From contig DAHVAK010000150.1 of NCBI GenBank assembly GCA_027314665.1, positions 1 through 33,984 of the forward strand: a stretch of 33,984 nucleotides of DNA, written 5' to 3'. The notes beneath the pieces were generated by a model, which did no database searches, had not been told where the DNA came from, and saw only the letters and a program-made list of their open reading frames with translations. Positions within the stretch are counted from its first letter, which is position 1; each line of letters opens with the position of its first letter. Below, one piece after another: positions 23,692-32,491 of this stretch. Origin of the DNA: Spirochaetales bacterium (GTDB taxonomy: Bacteria > Spirochaetota > Spirochaetia > DAHUYW01). A program made the translations under genes and the position numbers.

Positions 23692-24318
23692 CTACACAGC
23701 CTGATACCTCGCGAATATCACGCCCTTTGTCGATGTGAGGCTCTCAACGAGGCGAAGGCGAACTGCGTGCCCTTCGGGAAACAGCCGACGGCCAACTCCG
23801 AGAACGATGGGGGCGATCAGAAGGATGTATTCGTCGATGAGATCGCGTCGGACAAGCGAGTGTATCAGTTCCGCGCTCCCGAGAATGCCGAGGTCGTTGT
23901 TCTCGTGTTGCTTCAGCTCGGCCACCGCATCTGCCGCATCACCTGCGAGGAGCGTGGAGTTCTCCCATATGAGCGGTTCCTTGAGCGTAGTTGAGGCGAC
24001 ATACTTGTGTGTTTTGTTGAGGACCGGAGTGTAGGGGTTATTGGTCGCCTTCGCCCACACTGAGTAGAGCTCCAGATAGGTCCTCTTTCCAAAGAGCAGC
24101 GAGCCTTTGCTTGAGGCCATGAGCTCGCCCATCTTGGTGCCGATCACGGAGTCCTGGTAGGGGACTGCCCAACCGCCGTGCACGAAGCCGCCGCGGGTAT
24201 CCTCTTCCGGCCGTGCCGGGGCTTGCATGACTCCGTCGAGCGTCACGCTGTTGATGACAGTGACTTTGCCCGTTTTTGTTTTCTCCTCTTCCCGAATTGG
24301 CTCTCGAACGAAAACCAT
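23692..24318 (-). CDS. Dihydrofolate reductase family protein (RibD C-terminal-like), start uncertain
   Basis: A DHFR-fold protein of the RibD C-terminal/YwjB type, not true folA. Seen: TVINSVTLDGVMQAP, LLFGKRTYLELYSVW, NDLGILGSAELIHSLVRRDLIDEYILLIAPIVLGVGRRLFPEG. Homology begins with GKVTVINS, where the expected ATG is ACG (24273-24271), exactly nine bases after a GAGGAG ribosome site (24288-24283). An upstream in-frame ATG at 24318 (or 24327) is the nearest usable start but has no clear SD and adds 15-18 non-family residues. Either translation starts at ACG, or an upstream ATG rescued a mutated start, or the gene is dying. It is the last member of a minus-strand accessory run with several broken genes. 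Biological substrate unknown. Confidence 0.72.
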   Translation of the reverse strand: MVFVREPIREEEKTKTGKVTVINSVTLDGVMQAPARPEEDTRGGFVHGGWAVPYQDSVIGTKMGELMASSKGSLLFGKRTYLELYSVWAKATNNPYTPVLNKTHKYVASTTLKEPLIWENSTLLAGDAADAVAELKQHENNDLGILGSAELIHSLVRRDLIDEYILLIAPIVLGVGRRLFPEGHAVRLRLVESLTSTKGVIFARYQAV

Positions 24319-24382
24319 ACCAGCCATTTGGCGGCAAAAGCCGACGCGTGCGGCGTGGGCGATGCACCGAGGCGCCAAGTTG

Positions 24383-25212
24383 TCAAGGTCGGCCGGAGTG
24401 CGGCGCCGGCTGGTCCGGAGCGGCGAGCAACTGGCTGGTTAGGCCCGGTCCTTCGTCCATAGCTGCCTCCATTCCGTGCCGCACCGCGGCTCCTGTGAGC
24501 AAGGTGCAACCGTCCTCACCTCCGAGCATGCACGAGAAGCACCCCCGACCGACCGCCACCGTCTTGAGCACCCTTCCTCCCTCCTGAACTCGGATGCAAT
24601 ACTCTCCCGGCACGCTGGCGACCCAGACGGCGCCCTCGGCATCTGCACACATGCCGTCGGGAGCTTGATCAAGGTCGGCCCACGTACGGCGTCCGGACAG
24701 AGTGCCATCTTCTCCCACGTCAAAGGCGAGGAGCTTGGAAACATGCGAGTCAGCGACGACAAGAGTCCGCCCGTCATCAAGGAGTGCCATCCCATTCGGC
24801 CACTTTAGCGCATGGGCCACGACTTGCACACTGCGATCCGGTCGAATCAGAACGATGTCCCCAGGACCGCCGTTTACATAGGCATTGCCAACGTCATCAA
24901 TGACGAGCTCGTTCTAAGCCTTCGAGCTGAGGGCTGAAAAAGGTCGCAGGCCGCTTGAAGCCTTCCGTCAGACTCTTCGCGAAGAAGACGACGATTTGGC
25001 CCATCGACGATCAGAAGATGTCCGCTTGGTAGCCAGTCAATGCTGAACGGCAATGTCCTTGGTTCCACTCGCGCCATTACCCCGGACTCGCCACTGGGCG
25101 TCACGGCGAGCACTTCGCCCGTTCCCCAGTTGCAAAGCCAGACACGCCCGTCGTGCCACCGAAGCGACTCGGGAAACCCGAGACCGCCGAGCATCAGCGG
25201 TATTTCAACCAT
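24383..25212 (-). pseudogene. SMP-30/gluconolactonase family protein, broken
   Basis: A beta-propeller lactonase-like protein of about 275 residues if repaired. The N-terminal part reads MVEIPLMLGGLGFPESLRWHD, LCNWGTGEVLAV and FSIDWLPSGHLLIVDG; the second part NELVIDDVGNAYVNGGPGD, WPNGMALLDDGRTLVVADSH and APDGMCADAEGAVWVASVPG. They are in different frames. The shift fits loss of one base in the T-run 24937-24941 (minus strand), and a TAG at 24916-24914 stands where the family has Trp before Asn-Glu, so there is also a nonsense change. Metal ligands typical of the family (Glu18-like in FPESL, Asn in VNGG, Asp in ADSH) are still there, so decay is recent. Its start overlaps the stop of the upstream VOC remnant. 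Confidence 0.8.
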
Positions 25213-25340
25213 CTTTCCGATGCTCACCTTGGAAGAACCAATGCACGCCGTACTTGTCGGCAAGATGGCCGTGCGTCCCCAAGGGCATGGCTTCGGCACG
25301 GTTGCCATCGAACAAAAGAAAGGGGGGTAAGATTTGCCAT
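25205..25340 (-). pseudogene. VOC/PhnB-like protein remnant with internal deletion
   Basis: An ATG at 25340 follows a perfect AGGAGG (25350-25345). The first codons read MANLTP and then, after ignoring one C in a run of six (25327-25322), FLLFDGNRAEAM, the usual start of PhnB-like VOC proteins. This jumps directly to PLGTHGHLADKYGVHWFFQGE, which resembles the C-terminal end of the same family; roughly 80-90 middle residues are missing. So the gene carries both a frameshift and a deletion. A possible -10 (TATGAT, 25441-25436) lies upstream in an AT-rich stretch between here and the AraC gene (25341-25496), otherwise empty. Confidence 0.62.
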
Positions 25341-25496
25341 AATTCCTCCTGTTGTTGTCTAGTTCCGCGAATGTCGACGACAGTGATCCTCGCAGTAACG
25401 CCGCTGCGCCCGGCTGGCTTGGTCGTCACGAAGGGATCATATGAGTTTTATTGTGAGAATAATTGTAAAAAACCGGCATCCGCAGGCGGCAGGTTA

Positions 25497-26342
25497 TTAC
25501 ATGTAGAGATAGGAGGAACCTACAACATCGTTGTGGAAGTCGTTCACCTTTTGCGAGATGCTCTTGGGTGTGGTTCCGGAAAACGCCTTGATGTCGCGAA
25601 TGAAGTGGGATTGATCATAGAAGTTCAGCTCATAGGCTACGTCGGAGAGCCGTTCATACTCCCCGGTGTCCATCAGGCGAAAGGCCTCATTGACGCGTCG
25701 TATCTTGATGTACCTCTGCGGTGAAATGCCCACTGCCCTCATAAATCGCCTTTCAAACTGGCGCTCGGAAAGCCCCAATTGCCTGAGCAGGAGCTCAACG
25801 GTTACGGTCTTGATCGTCCGCGAAATGAGCTCAATGCCTTCTTCGACCAAGGCGTCCCGATCGTGATCGGTTGTTGCCAACCCGTCGAGAAAACGCGATA
25901 ACAGTGCGATTCTTTCCTCGTCGTCCTTCCCTTCAACGAGCTTCTGATCCAGATCTCGAGCCGCGGCTGCTTCGGGACCGAGCCTCTCCAGGGTGGTTGA
26001 GGTGTTTGCGAGCCGGGCGGCGTCCAAGCCAAAGAGGCTTCGCAGAGCGCACGGTTTCATCACCGCCTGGATCGTGGTAAAGGGACCCCGGAAGTTCATG
26101 ACCGTGACCTCCGTGATCTGTCCGTGCACGAACAGATGCGGAGGTTGCACTACCCGTCCCGATTCCGTGACGATATTCTCAATGGCCGGCTGTCCTTGAC
26201 CGTCCTGAAACACGATCTGAGGCCTCCCATTCGGGCAGACCTTTATTGACAGCCTTTCGTTTGATGTGTAGGTGGATAGGCGGAAACGCTCAACGTCGCG
26301 TTTGAGTGCTTCGGGCGGATCCAACACCATGAACTCGACCAT
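25497..26342 (-). CDS. AraC family transcriptional regulator with N-terminal DUF6597-like domain
   Basis: About 281 residues from ATG 26342. The N-terminal half has the pattern IKVCPNGRPQIVFQDG and GRVVQPPHLFVHGQI, then FRGPFTTIQAVMKPCALRSLFG, typical of the sensor domain in this AraC subgroup. The C-terminal 100 residues hold two helix-turn-helix motifs: VELLLRQLGLSERQFERRFMRAVGISPQRYIKIRRVNEA and LSDVAYELNFYDQSHFIRDIKAFSGTTPKSI. The frame stays open upstream to 26534, over a damaged cupin gene, and no strong SD precedes 26342 or the alternative ATG 26330. The effector is unknown. It belongs to the minus-strand accessory run. Confidence 0.82.
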   Translation of the reverse strand: MVEFMVLDPPEALKRDVERFRLSTYTSNERLSIKVCPNGRPQIVFQDGQGQPAIENIVTESGRVVQPPHLFVHGQITEVTVMNFRGPFTTIQAVMKPCALRSLFGLDAARLANTSTTLERLGPEAAAARDLDQKLVEGKDDEERIALLSRFLDGLATTDHDRDALVEEGIELISRTIKTVTVELLLRQLGLSERQFERRFMRAVGISPQRYIKIRRVNEAFRLMDTGEYERLSDVAYELNFYDQSHFIRDIKAFSGTTPKSISQKVNDFHNDVVGSSYLYM

Positions 26343-26709
26343 CGCGAGCCCATGGTACTCTGAGGGCAAACGGGCCACAAGAGAACCCGGTGGCCTCTGG
26401 AGCAGACTGCCTCGAACGGTTTCTTTCGCCGCCGCTCGCGTGGCGGCTCTCTTCGCGGCACCGGCAACCGAGGCCACCGATGAAAAGGTATAGTTCCTCA
26501 TTCTCGCGACATGTGTGATGGAATGGGACAGCATCTTGCTCCAGCAGTTGATTCAGGGAAACCACCATGCCGGTCAGTCCAAGCCTATCCTTCAGAAAGT
26601 ACTTTCCGGGGATGGGATCCTCCGACGTAGTCAAAGGGCCGCCAAAGGAACCTGCTTCGACAACCCTGAAGTTGCTCCCATGCGTCGAGCCGTGATGCAA
26701 GTCTGCCAT
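26290..26709 (-). pseudogene. Cupin-domain protein, C-terminally truncated or frameshifted
   Basis: The first ~79 residues match small stand-alone cupins: FRVVEAGSFGGPLTTSEDPIPGKYFLKDRLGLTGM, then LLEQDAVPFHHTCRENEELYLFIGG with the metal-binding H-H...E pattern. The family then continues with a KGQFQVDGE-type second half; here the frame goes into Arg/Ser-rich residues unlike any cupin and runs on into the AraC gene. No other frame recovers the missing half, so the 3' part was lost or scrambled rather than simply shifted. ATG 26709 is preceded by AGGA. The open frame of 139 residues would be read as a gene by normal callers. Confidence 0.55.
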
Positions 26710-26746
26710 GTCTGATTCCTGCTTTTTTTCTGCCGCTCAAAGGCGG

Positions 26747-27085
26747 CTATTCGTCCAGAAAATCCTTCAGATCCGTCAGCTTCTTCTCCCACTGTCCGGC
26801 GACTAGCTCCAGGTACTGCGTCATCGTTTCAATCGGCGTCGCGTCCAACTCGTACAAAGTCTGGCGCCCCTTGTGAGCGCTCTTCACCAATCCGACCCTC
26901 TCGAGGACATGGAGGTGCTTGGTGATCGCTTGACGCGTCAGTTTCGTTCCGCCGGCGAGTTGGGAGATCGGCTGACGGCCGACCCGACAGAGTCGGGCGA
27001 CCAAAGACAGCCGAGTCTCGTCCCCCAACGCCGCGAAGAGAGGCGCTTGAAGGAAAAACCCGGCTTCGAAAACACTATCCGACAT
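26747..27085 (-). CDS. ArsR family transcriptional regulator
   Basis: A 112-residue winged-helix repressor: LFAALGDETRLSLVARL, then ISQLAGGTKLTRQAITKHLHVLERVGLVKSAHKGRQTLYEL containing the recognition helix. It lacks the CxC metal site of true ArsR/SmtB sensors, and belongs to the ArsR group that is typically paired with AHSA1/SRPBCC proteins. Its start overlaps the 3' end of that gene by 11 bases, so both come from one transcript and the repressor probably controls it. Signal unknown. Confidence 0.9.
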   Translation of the reverse strand: MSDSVFEAGFFLQAPLFAALGDETRLSLVARLCRVGRQPISQLAGGTKLTRQAITKHLHVLERVGLVKSAHKGRQTLYELDATPIETMTQYLELVAGQWEKKLTDLKDFLDE

Positions 27086-27524
27086 GCTTGGCTATGTTCT
27101 CCAACTGCTCGATCCAACCCTCCTCGTCCATCCGAAAGGCTTCCAGACGTCGGTTGGCGGGGATCTTTTCGAAGCCGGACTCGGTGACGGTCAGAACTGT
27201 GCCGCCGGCCGGCGTGGCTTCCGGCCTGAACTCGACCAAGGTCGGCGTTTCCTTCGAATGGTCGACCTCAGGATCGACCGCATAGGGGTGCCAGGTGAAT
27301 GCGAACAACCGCTCTGGATTCATCGTCTTCACGTCGACCGCCCATTGCAGGTGCTCGAAACCGGGATAGGTGATCTTTCCCCGAGCCGTCTTCCCTTCTT
27401 GGAAGGGCGTTTCAAGTTTGCATCCGAACCACCGGCCGAACTCTCTGGGATCGGTCAGGGCTTTCCAAAGCCTGGATCGCGGAGCCTTCCGCTCGACACT
27501 TTTTTCGATGCGATTTTCGTCCAT
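27075..27524 (-). CDS. SRPBCC/AHSA1 family protein
   Basis: A 149-residue START-like (Bet v 1 fold) protein of the AHSA1 type: IEKSVERKAPRSRLWKALTDPREFGRWFGCKLE at the start, ERLFAFTWHP in the middle and GGTVLTVTESGFEKIPANRR near the end. Such proteins bind hydrophobic ligands, and this type is commonly paired with an ArsR repressor, as here. ATG 27524 has GGAG six bases upstream. It is the first gene of the minus-strand accessory run down to 23692. The specific ligand is unknown. Confidence 0.9.
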   Translation of the reverse strand: MDENRIEKSVERKAPRSRLWKALTDPREFGRWFGCKLETPFQEGKTARGKITYPGFEHLQWAVDVKTMNPERLFAFTWHPYAVDPEVDHSKETPTLVEFRPEATPAGGTVLTVTESGFEKIPANRRLEAFRMDEEGWIEQLENIAKHVG

Positions 27525-27589
27525 ATGCAACTCCTTGGCTGCATATTCGCACCAAAAGGGAGAAACTGCAACCTTTGTGTTGCATATTC
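27523..27589. promoter_or_regulatory. Repeated TGCATAT sites upstream of the AHSA1-ArsR operon
   Basis: TGCATATTC occurs at 27540-27548 and 27581-27589, and the reverse complement ATATGCA at 27523-27529 forms an inverted pair with the first copy (10-base spacer). These flank the probable promoter (minus-strand TTGCAG, 17 bases, GAATAT, weak). They are candidate sites for the adjacent ArsR protein. The remaining bases up to 27777 hold nothing recognisable. Confidence 0.45.
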
Positions 27590-27777
27590 TCGAAGATACC
27601 GCCTCGGACGTCAGCACGCGACCAGAGCGAAGCAGTGAGGCGCGAGCTGGCGTGGCGCCGAACACACCGGAGCGGCCCGACCCGCGCCCGCCCGTTGCCG
27701 CACGGCGTCGCAAGTGACGGTCCGCGTGACTCGATCGGCTCAGATCAGCGGAGCGCCCGGCGGGCCAGGACGCGCCC

Positions 27778-27806
27778 CTTACTGCTCCTGGCCTTTTGTC
27801 TATACT
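27778..27806 (+). promoter_or_regulatory. Promoter of rarA, predicted leaderless
   Basis: CTTACT (27778-27783), a 17-base spacer and TATACT (27801-27806). Six bases (ATCCCC) separate the -10 box from ATG 27813, so the transcript should begin at the start codon. No SD is present. Confidence 0.5.
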
Positions 27807-27812
27807 ATCCCC

Positions 27813-30086
<2,274 letters not shown>

Positions 30087-30152
30087 GAGGCGGGGGAGGC
30101 GTCGCGCGGCGGAGAGCGTCAAGGGCGCGCCACTCAACCGACAGGGGCGTGC

Positions 30153-30177
30153 GCGGCGCGCGGATTCTCCGCGCCGC
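30153..30177. terminator. GC-rich hairpin downstream of rarA
   Basis: GCGGCG-CG-CGGA pairs with TCCG-CGCCGC around a TTC loop (10 bp, two-base bulge). No T-tract follows, so it is only a candidate terminator. Confidence 0.3.
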
Positions 30178-30229
30178 CTGGGCCCTCGGCACCCCGCCGC
30201 TTCGGCCGCCACCCCGCCCCGCTATTCGC

Positions 30230-30258
30230 TTGCGCCCGGCCGGAAGCCCACGTATACT
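30230..30258 (+). promoter_or_regulatory. Promoter of the exported-protein gene
   Basis: TTGCGC (30230-30235), a 17-base spacer and TATACT (30253-30258). Predicted start near 30265 leaves a 47-base leader ending in AAAGGAGG. Confidence 0.55.
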
Positions 30259-30311
30259 CGAAGAAGCCTTGCCCGCACGGTGCGCTTCGCTACATACCAA
30301 AGGAGGTTCCC

Positions 30312-30983
30312 ATGATGAGGTTCGTTCCGGGCAAGCCCTTGGCCACGGGGGCGGCCTTCGCCCTCTTCGTCGTCGCCCTCGCCGCAGCGCCACGCTCGGC
30401 CGGCGCCCTCAACCTTGAGGACATACAGATAAAACAGATCCCGGAGGCGGCGCTCAACAACGTCGTGAGCGAGACCGCGAATCGTCCCGACGAGATGACG
30501 GCCTACGTGCTCCTCGCCGCCGCCGTCGGAAGCATCTCCCTCGCCGATACCTACCTCCACCTCGCCCTGAGCAACTGGAGTCCCTCCCTCGCGCAGAACT
30601 ACGACTACGGTGGAGTCTCCTTCAAGTGGCAGCACACCGGAAATAGGTGGACCTGGAGCTGGACCACCAGCCAGGGCGAGAGTCCACAGACCTTCATAAC
30701 CGAGGTCGTCGAGTCGGCGACCGGCTACGATCTCTCGATTCAGATCGACGGCAAGAGCTTCCTCAAGGGCATCGTGAGACAGAAGGGCGCCGCCGGAACC
30801 GTAACGGTCTACCCCCAGCCGGACCAGGAGGCGTCGGACAGCTTCACGACGAGCTGGGAGCCCGACGCGTCGCCCTACGCGACGAAGTTCACGGTCGTGA
30901 GCGCCGGAAAGTCCGCCCCAGGGACCGTCGTGCTGCACACCGACGACCCGGGGACCACCGTCAAGTGGAGCTACACCAAGTAG
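30312..30983 (+). CDS. Exported protein of unknown function
   Basis: I do not recognise this family. The 223-residue product has a Sec-type signal peptide: basic start, hydrophobic core ATGAAFALFVVALAAA and a likely cut after AGA (about residue 33); no lipobox Cys is present, so it is not a lipoprotein. The mature part begins with a helical region (about 35-85, EALNNVVSETANRPDEMTAY) and continues as a Trp/Thr/Ser-rich probable beta domain (WQHTGNRWTWSWTTSQ, DSFTTSWEPDASPYATKFTV, TTVKWSYTK). This suggests a small periplasmic or surface beta-sandwich. It has a strong AAAGGAGG ribosome site and its own promoter, so it is expected to be well expressed. Confidence 0.82.
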   Translation: MMRFVPGKPLATGAAFALFVVALAAAPRSAGALNLEDIQIKQIPEAALNNVVSETANRPDEMTAYVLLAAAVGSISLADTYLHLALSNWSPSLAQNYDYGGVSFKWQHTGNRWTWSWTTSQGESPQTFITEVVESATGYDLSIQIDGKSFLKGIVRQKGAAGTVTVYPQPDQEASDSFTTSWEPDASPYATKFTVVSAGKSAPGTVVLHTDDPGTTVKWSYTK

Positions 30984-31005
30984 CGCCGGCGCGGCGGCTT
31001 GCGCC

Positions 31006-31743
31006 CTATTTTTCGCACTGAAAGAAGAGGCGTCCGACCTCCGGCTTTCCGAAGTCCTTCTGCGCGTCGAAGAATTTCACGTTTCGAAAGAGGGACTTGG
31101 TGAGGCGGTTCACGATCTCATCCTTCGCATAGCACCGCTCCTCGATCGCGACGTCGAGGCGCTTCCATTTCTTCTCGAGGGTGAAGGTCGTGTGCTTCAG
31201 CAGCGCCTCCCGGGTTTCCGCGTCGTAGCTGGTGCTCGTGGCGATCACATGATCGGCATCGGCGGCGCTGGAGCTTCCGCGCCACCGGCTGCGGTATCCC
31301 TCCTCGGTAGAGACGTCGAAGAGAAAAAGCCCATCCTTGCGAAGCGACGAATAGACGTTGTTGAAGACGTTGCCAAGCTGCGCGAGATCCAACACGTGGT
31401 TGATGCTGTCGAAGGTGGAAAGCACCGCGTCGAACTTCTCGATGATCGTGAAGGTACGGGCGTCGCTTGCCGTGAACTCCGCCTGCGGAGCGCGTTCGTG
31501 CGCGTATTTCAGAAGCTGCGCGGATCCGTCGATCCCGCTGACCCGATAGCCCGCCTCCGCGAGGCGCGCCGCGAGCTGCCCGGAGCCGCAGCAGAGGTCG
31601 AGCAGGTTGCAGCCCTTGTCTACCTGCGAGAGCACCGCGCGCTCGACGACGTCGTAGTACTGCGTCACGAAGGTCGAGCCCCAGTAGCGGTCATAGAACC
31701 ACGCAAAGGCATCGTAATCGGCGTACCGTGTCGAGAAGAGCAT
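31006..31743 (-). CDS. Class I SAM-dependent methyltransferase
   Basis: A 245-residue protein with the Rossmann motif I LLDLCCGSGQLAARLAEAGYRVSGIDGS (about 47-74), motif II/III around FDAVLSTFDSINHV and motif with GLFLFDVSTEEGY. The N-terminus YADYDAFAWFYDRYWG is typical of small-molecule methyltransferases of the Methyltransf_25/11 groups. ATG 31743 has GAGGGGAT directly upstream; a longer frame to 31773 has none. It follows the response regulator gene by 44 bases on the same strand, with a possible extended -10 in between. The substrate is not predictable. Confidence 0.85.
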   Translation of the reverse strand: MLFSTRYADYDAFAWFYDRYWGSTFVTQYYDVVERAVLSQVDKGCNLLDLCCGSGQLAARLAEAGYRVSGIDGSAQLLKYAHERAPQAEFTASDARTFTIIEKFDAVLSTFDSINHVLDLAQLGNVFNNVYSSLRKDGLFLFDVSTEEGYRSRWRGSSSAADADHVIATSTSYDAETREALLKHTTFTLEKKWKRLDVAIEERCYAKDEIVNRLTKSLFRNVKFFDAQKDFGKPEVGRLFFQCEK

Positions 31744-31787
31744 ATCCCCTCGCTTGCCGCTACGATACCACAAGCGGGGGATTCGGG

Positions 31788-32477
31788 CTACAGGAGGATC
31801 ATCCCGTGGCGGATCCCGAGGGTTACCGCCTCGGTCCGGCTCTCGGCGTCCAGCTTTGAGAGGATCGAGGCGATGTGGAATTTGACCGTGTGAGAGGTGA
31901 TCCCGAGCTCCGCGGCAATGGTTTTGTTGGGAAGACCGTCCGCCATCATCCGGAGGACCTCGCGCTCCCGCGGGGTTAGCTCGGGGAACGCGCCAGCCCG
32001 GGGCGAGCGCCCTGCGGCGGCGCCGAGCGGTCGAGTCCCTCGCGTTCGCGCGTAGGGAGGTCCTCCTCCGGCCGCTGCTTCGAGGTCGGGGTGGATCACG
32101 GCGAGGCCCGCCGCAGCGGCGTAGACCGCGGCGATGAGCTGCACCGGCTCGACATCCCTCGGGAGAAGAGCCAGCGCCCCTGCTGGCGGACCGCCGCCCG
32201 GCGCCGCCGCCCGGTCCGTGAGGATCACGGCGGCGACCCCCGCCGGGCCGGCACCCTCCTCCCTTGCCCCCTTCAGCCCCGCGACCATCCCTGCCTCCGA
32301 CTCCGGCGAGGAGAGGGCCACGACCGCGACCTCGGGGGCGAGCTCCCGCGCGAGAAGCTCCCCCTCCCTGCGGCTCGCGGCAACCCCGACGACCTCGAGG
32401 AGCCCCCCGCCGGCGAGAACTTCCGCGAGCGCGGCCCCCTGCGCCGCGGAATCCGTCACAATCAGAACTCTCGGCAT
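31788..32477 (-). CDS. LuxR/NarL-type regulator with a degenerate receiver domain
   Basis: A 229-residue protein. The C-terminal 65 residues are a LuxR HTH: FPELTPREREVLRMMADGLPNKTIAAELGITSHTVKFHIASILSKL. The N-terminal 120 residues keep the receiver outline (RVLIVTDS, PEVAVVALSSPES, AVILTD, LALLPRDVEPVQLIAAV), but the phosphoacceptor Asp is Ala54, the acidic pair is reduced to one Asp and the conserved Lys in LLK is replaced (LLPRD). It is therefore unlikely to be phosphorylated. A Gly/Ala/Pro-rich linker (about 128-160) joins the two. The start has GGAGGA just upstream, and it lies 14 bases after the S1C protease gene, in one operon. Confidence 0.88.
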   Translation of the reverse strand: MPRVLIVTDSAAQGAALAEVLAGGGLLEVVGVAASRREGELLARELAPEVAVVALSSPESEAGMVAGLKGAREEGAGPAGVAAVILTDRAAAPGGGPPAGALALLPRDVEPVQLIAAVYAAAAGLAVIHPDLEAAAGGGPPYARTRGTRPLGAAAGRSPRAGAFPELTPREREVLRMMADGLPNKTIAAELGITSHTVKFHIASILSKLDAESRTEAVTLGIRHGMILL

Positions 32478-32491
32478 TCCTCCCCTTCCCC

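Noticed and set aside
26747-27085. ArsR gene as an arsenic or metal sensor
   Set aside because: No CxC or other metal-ligand motif is seen, and the partner is an AHSA1 protein, not an arsenate reductase or efflux pump.
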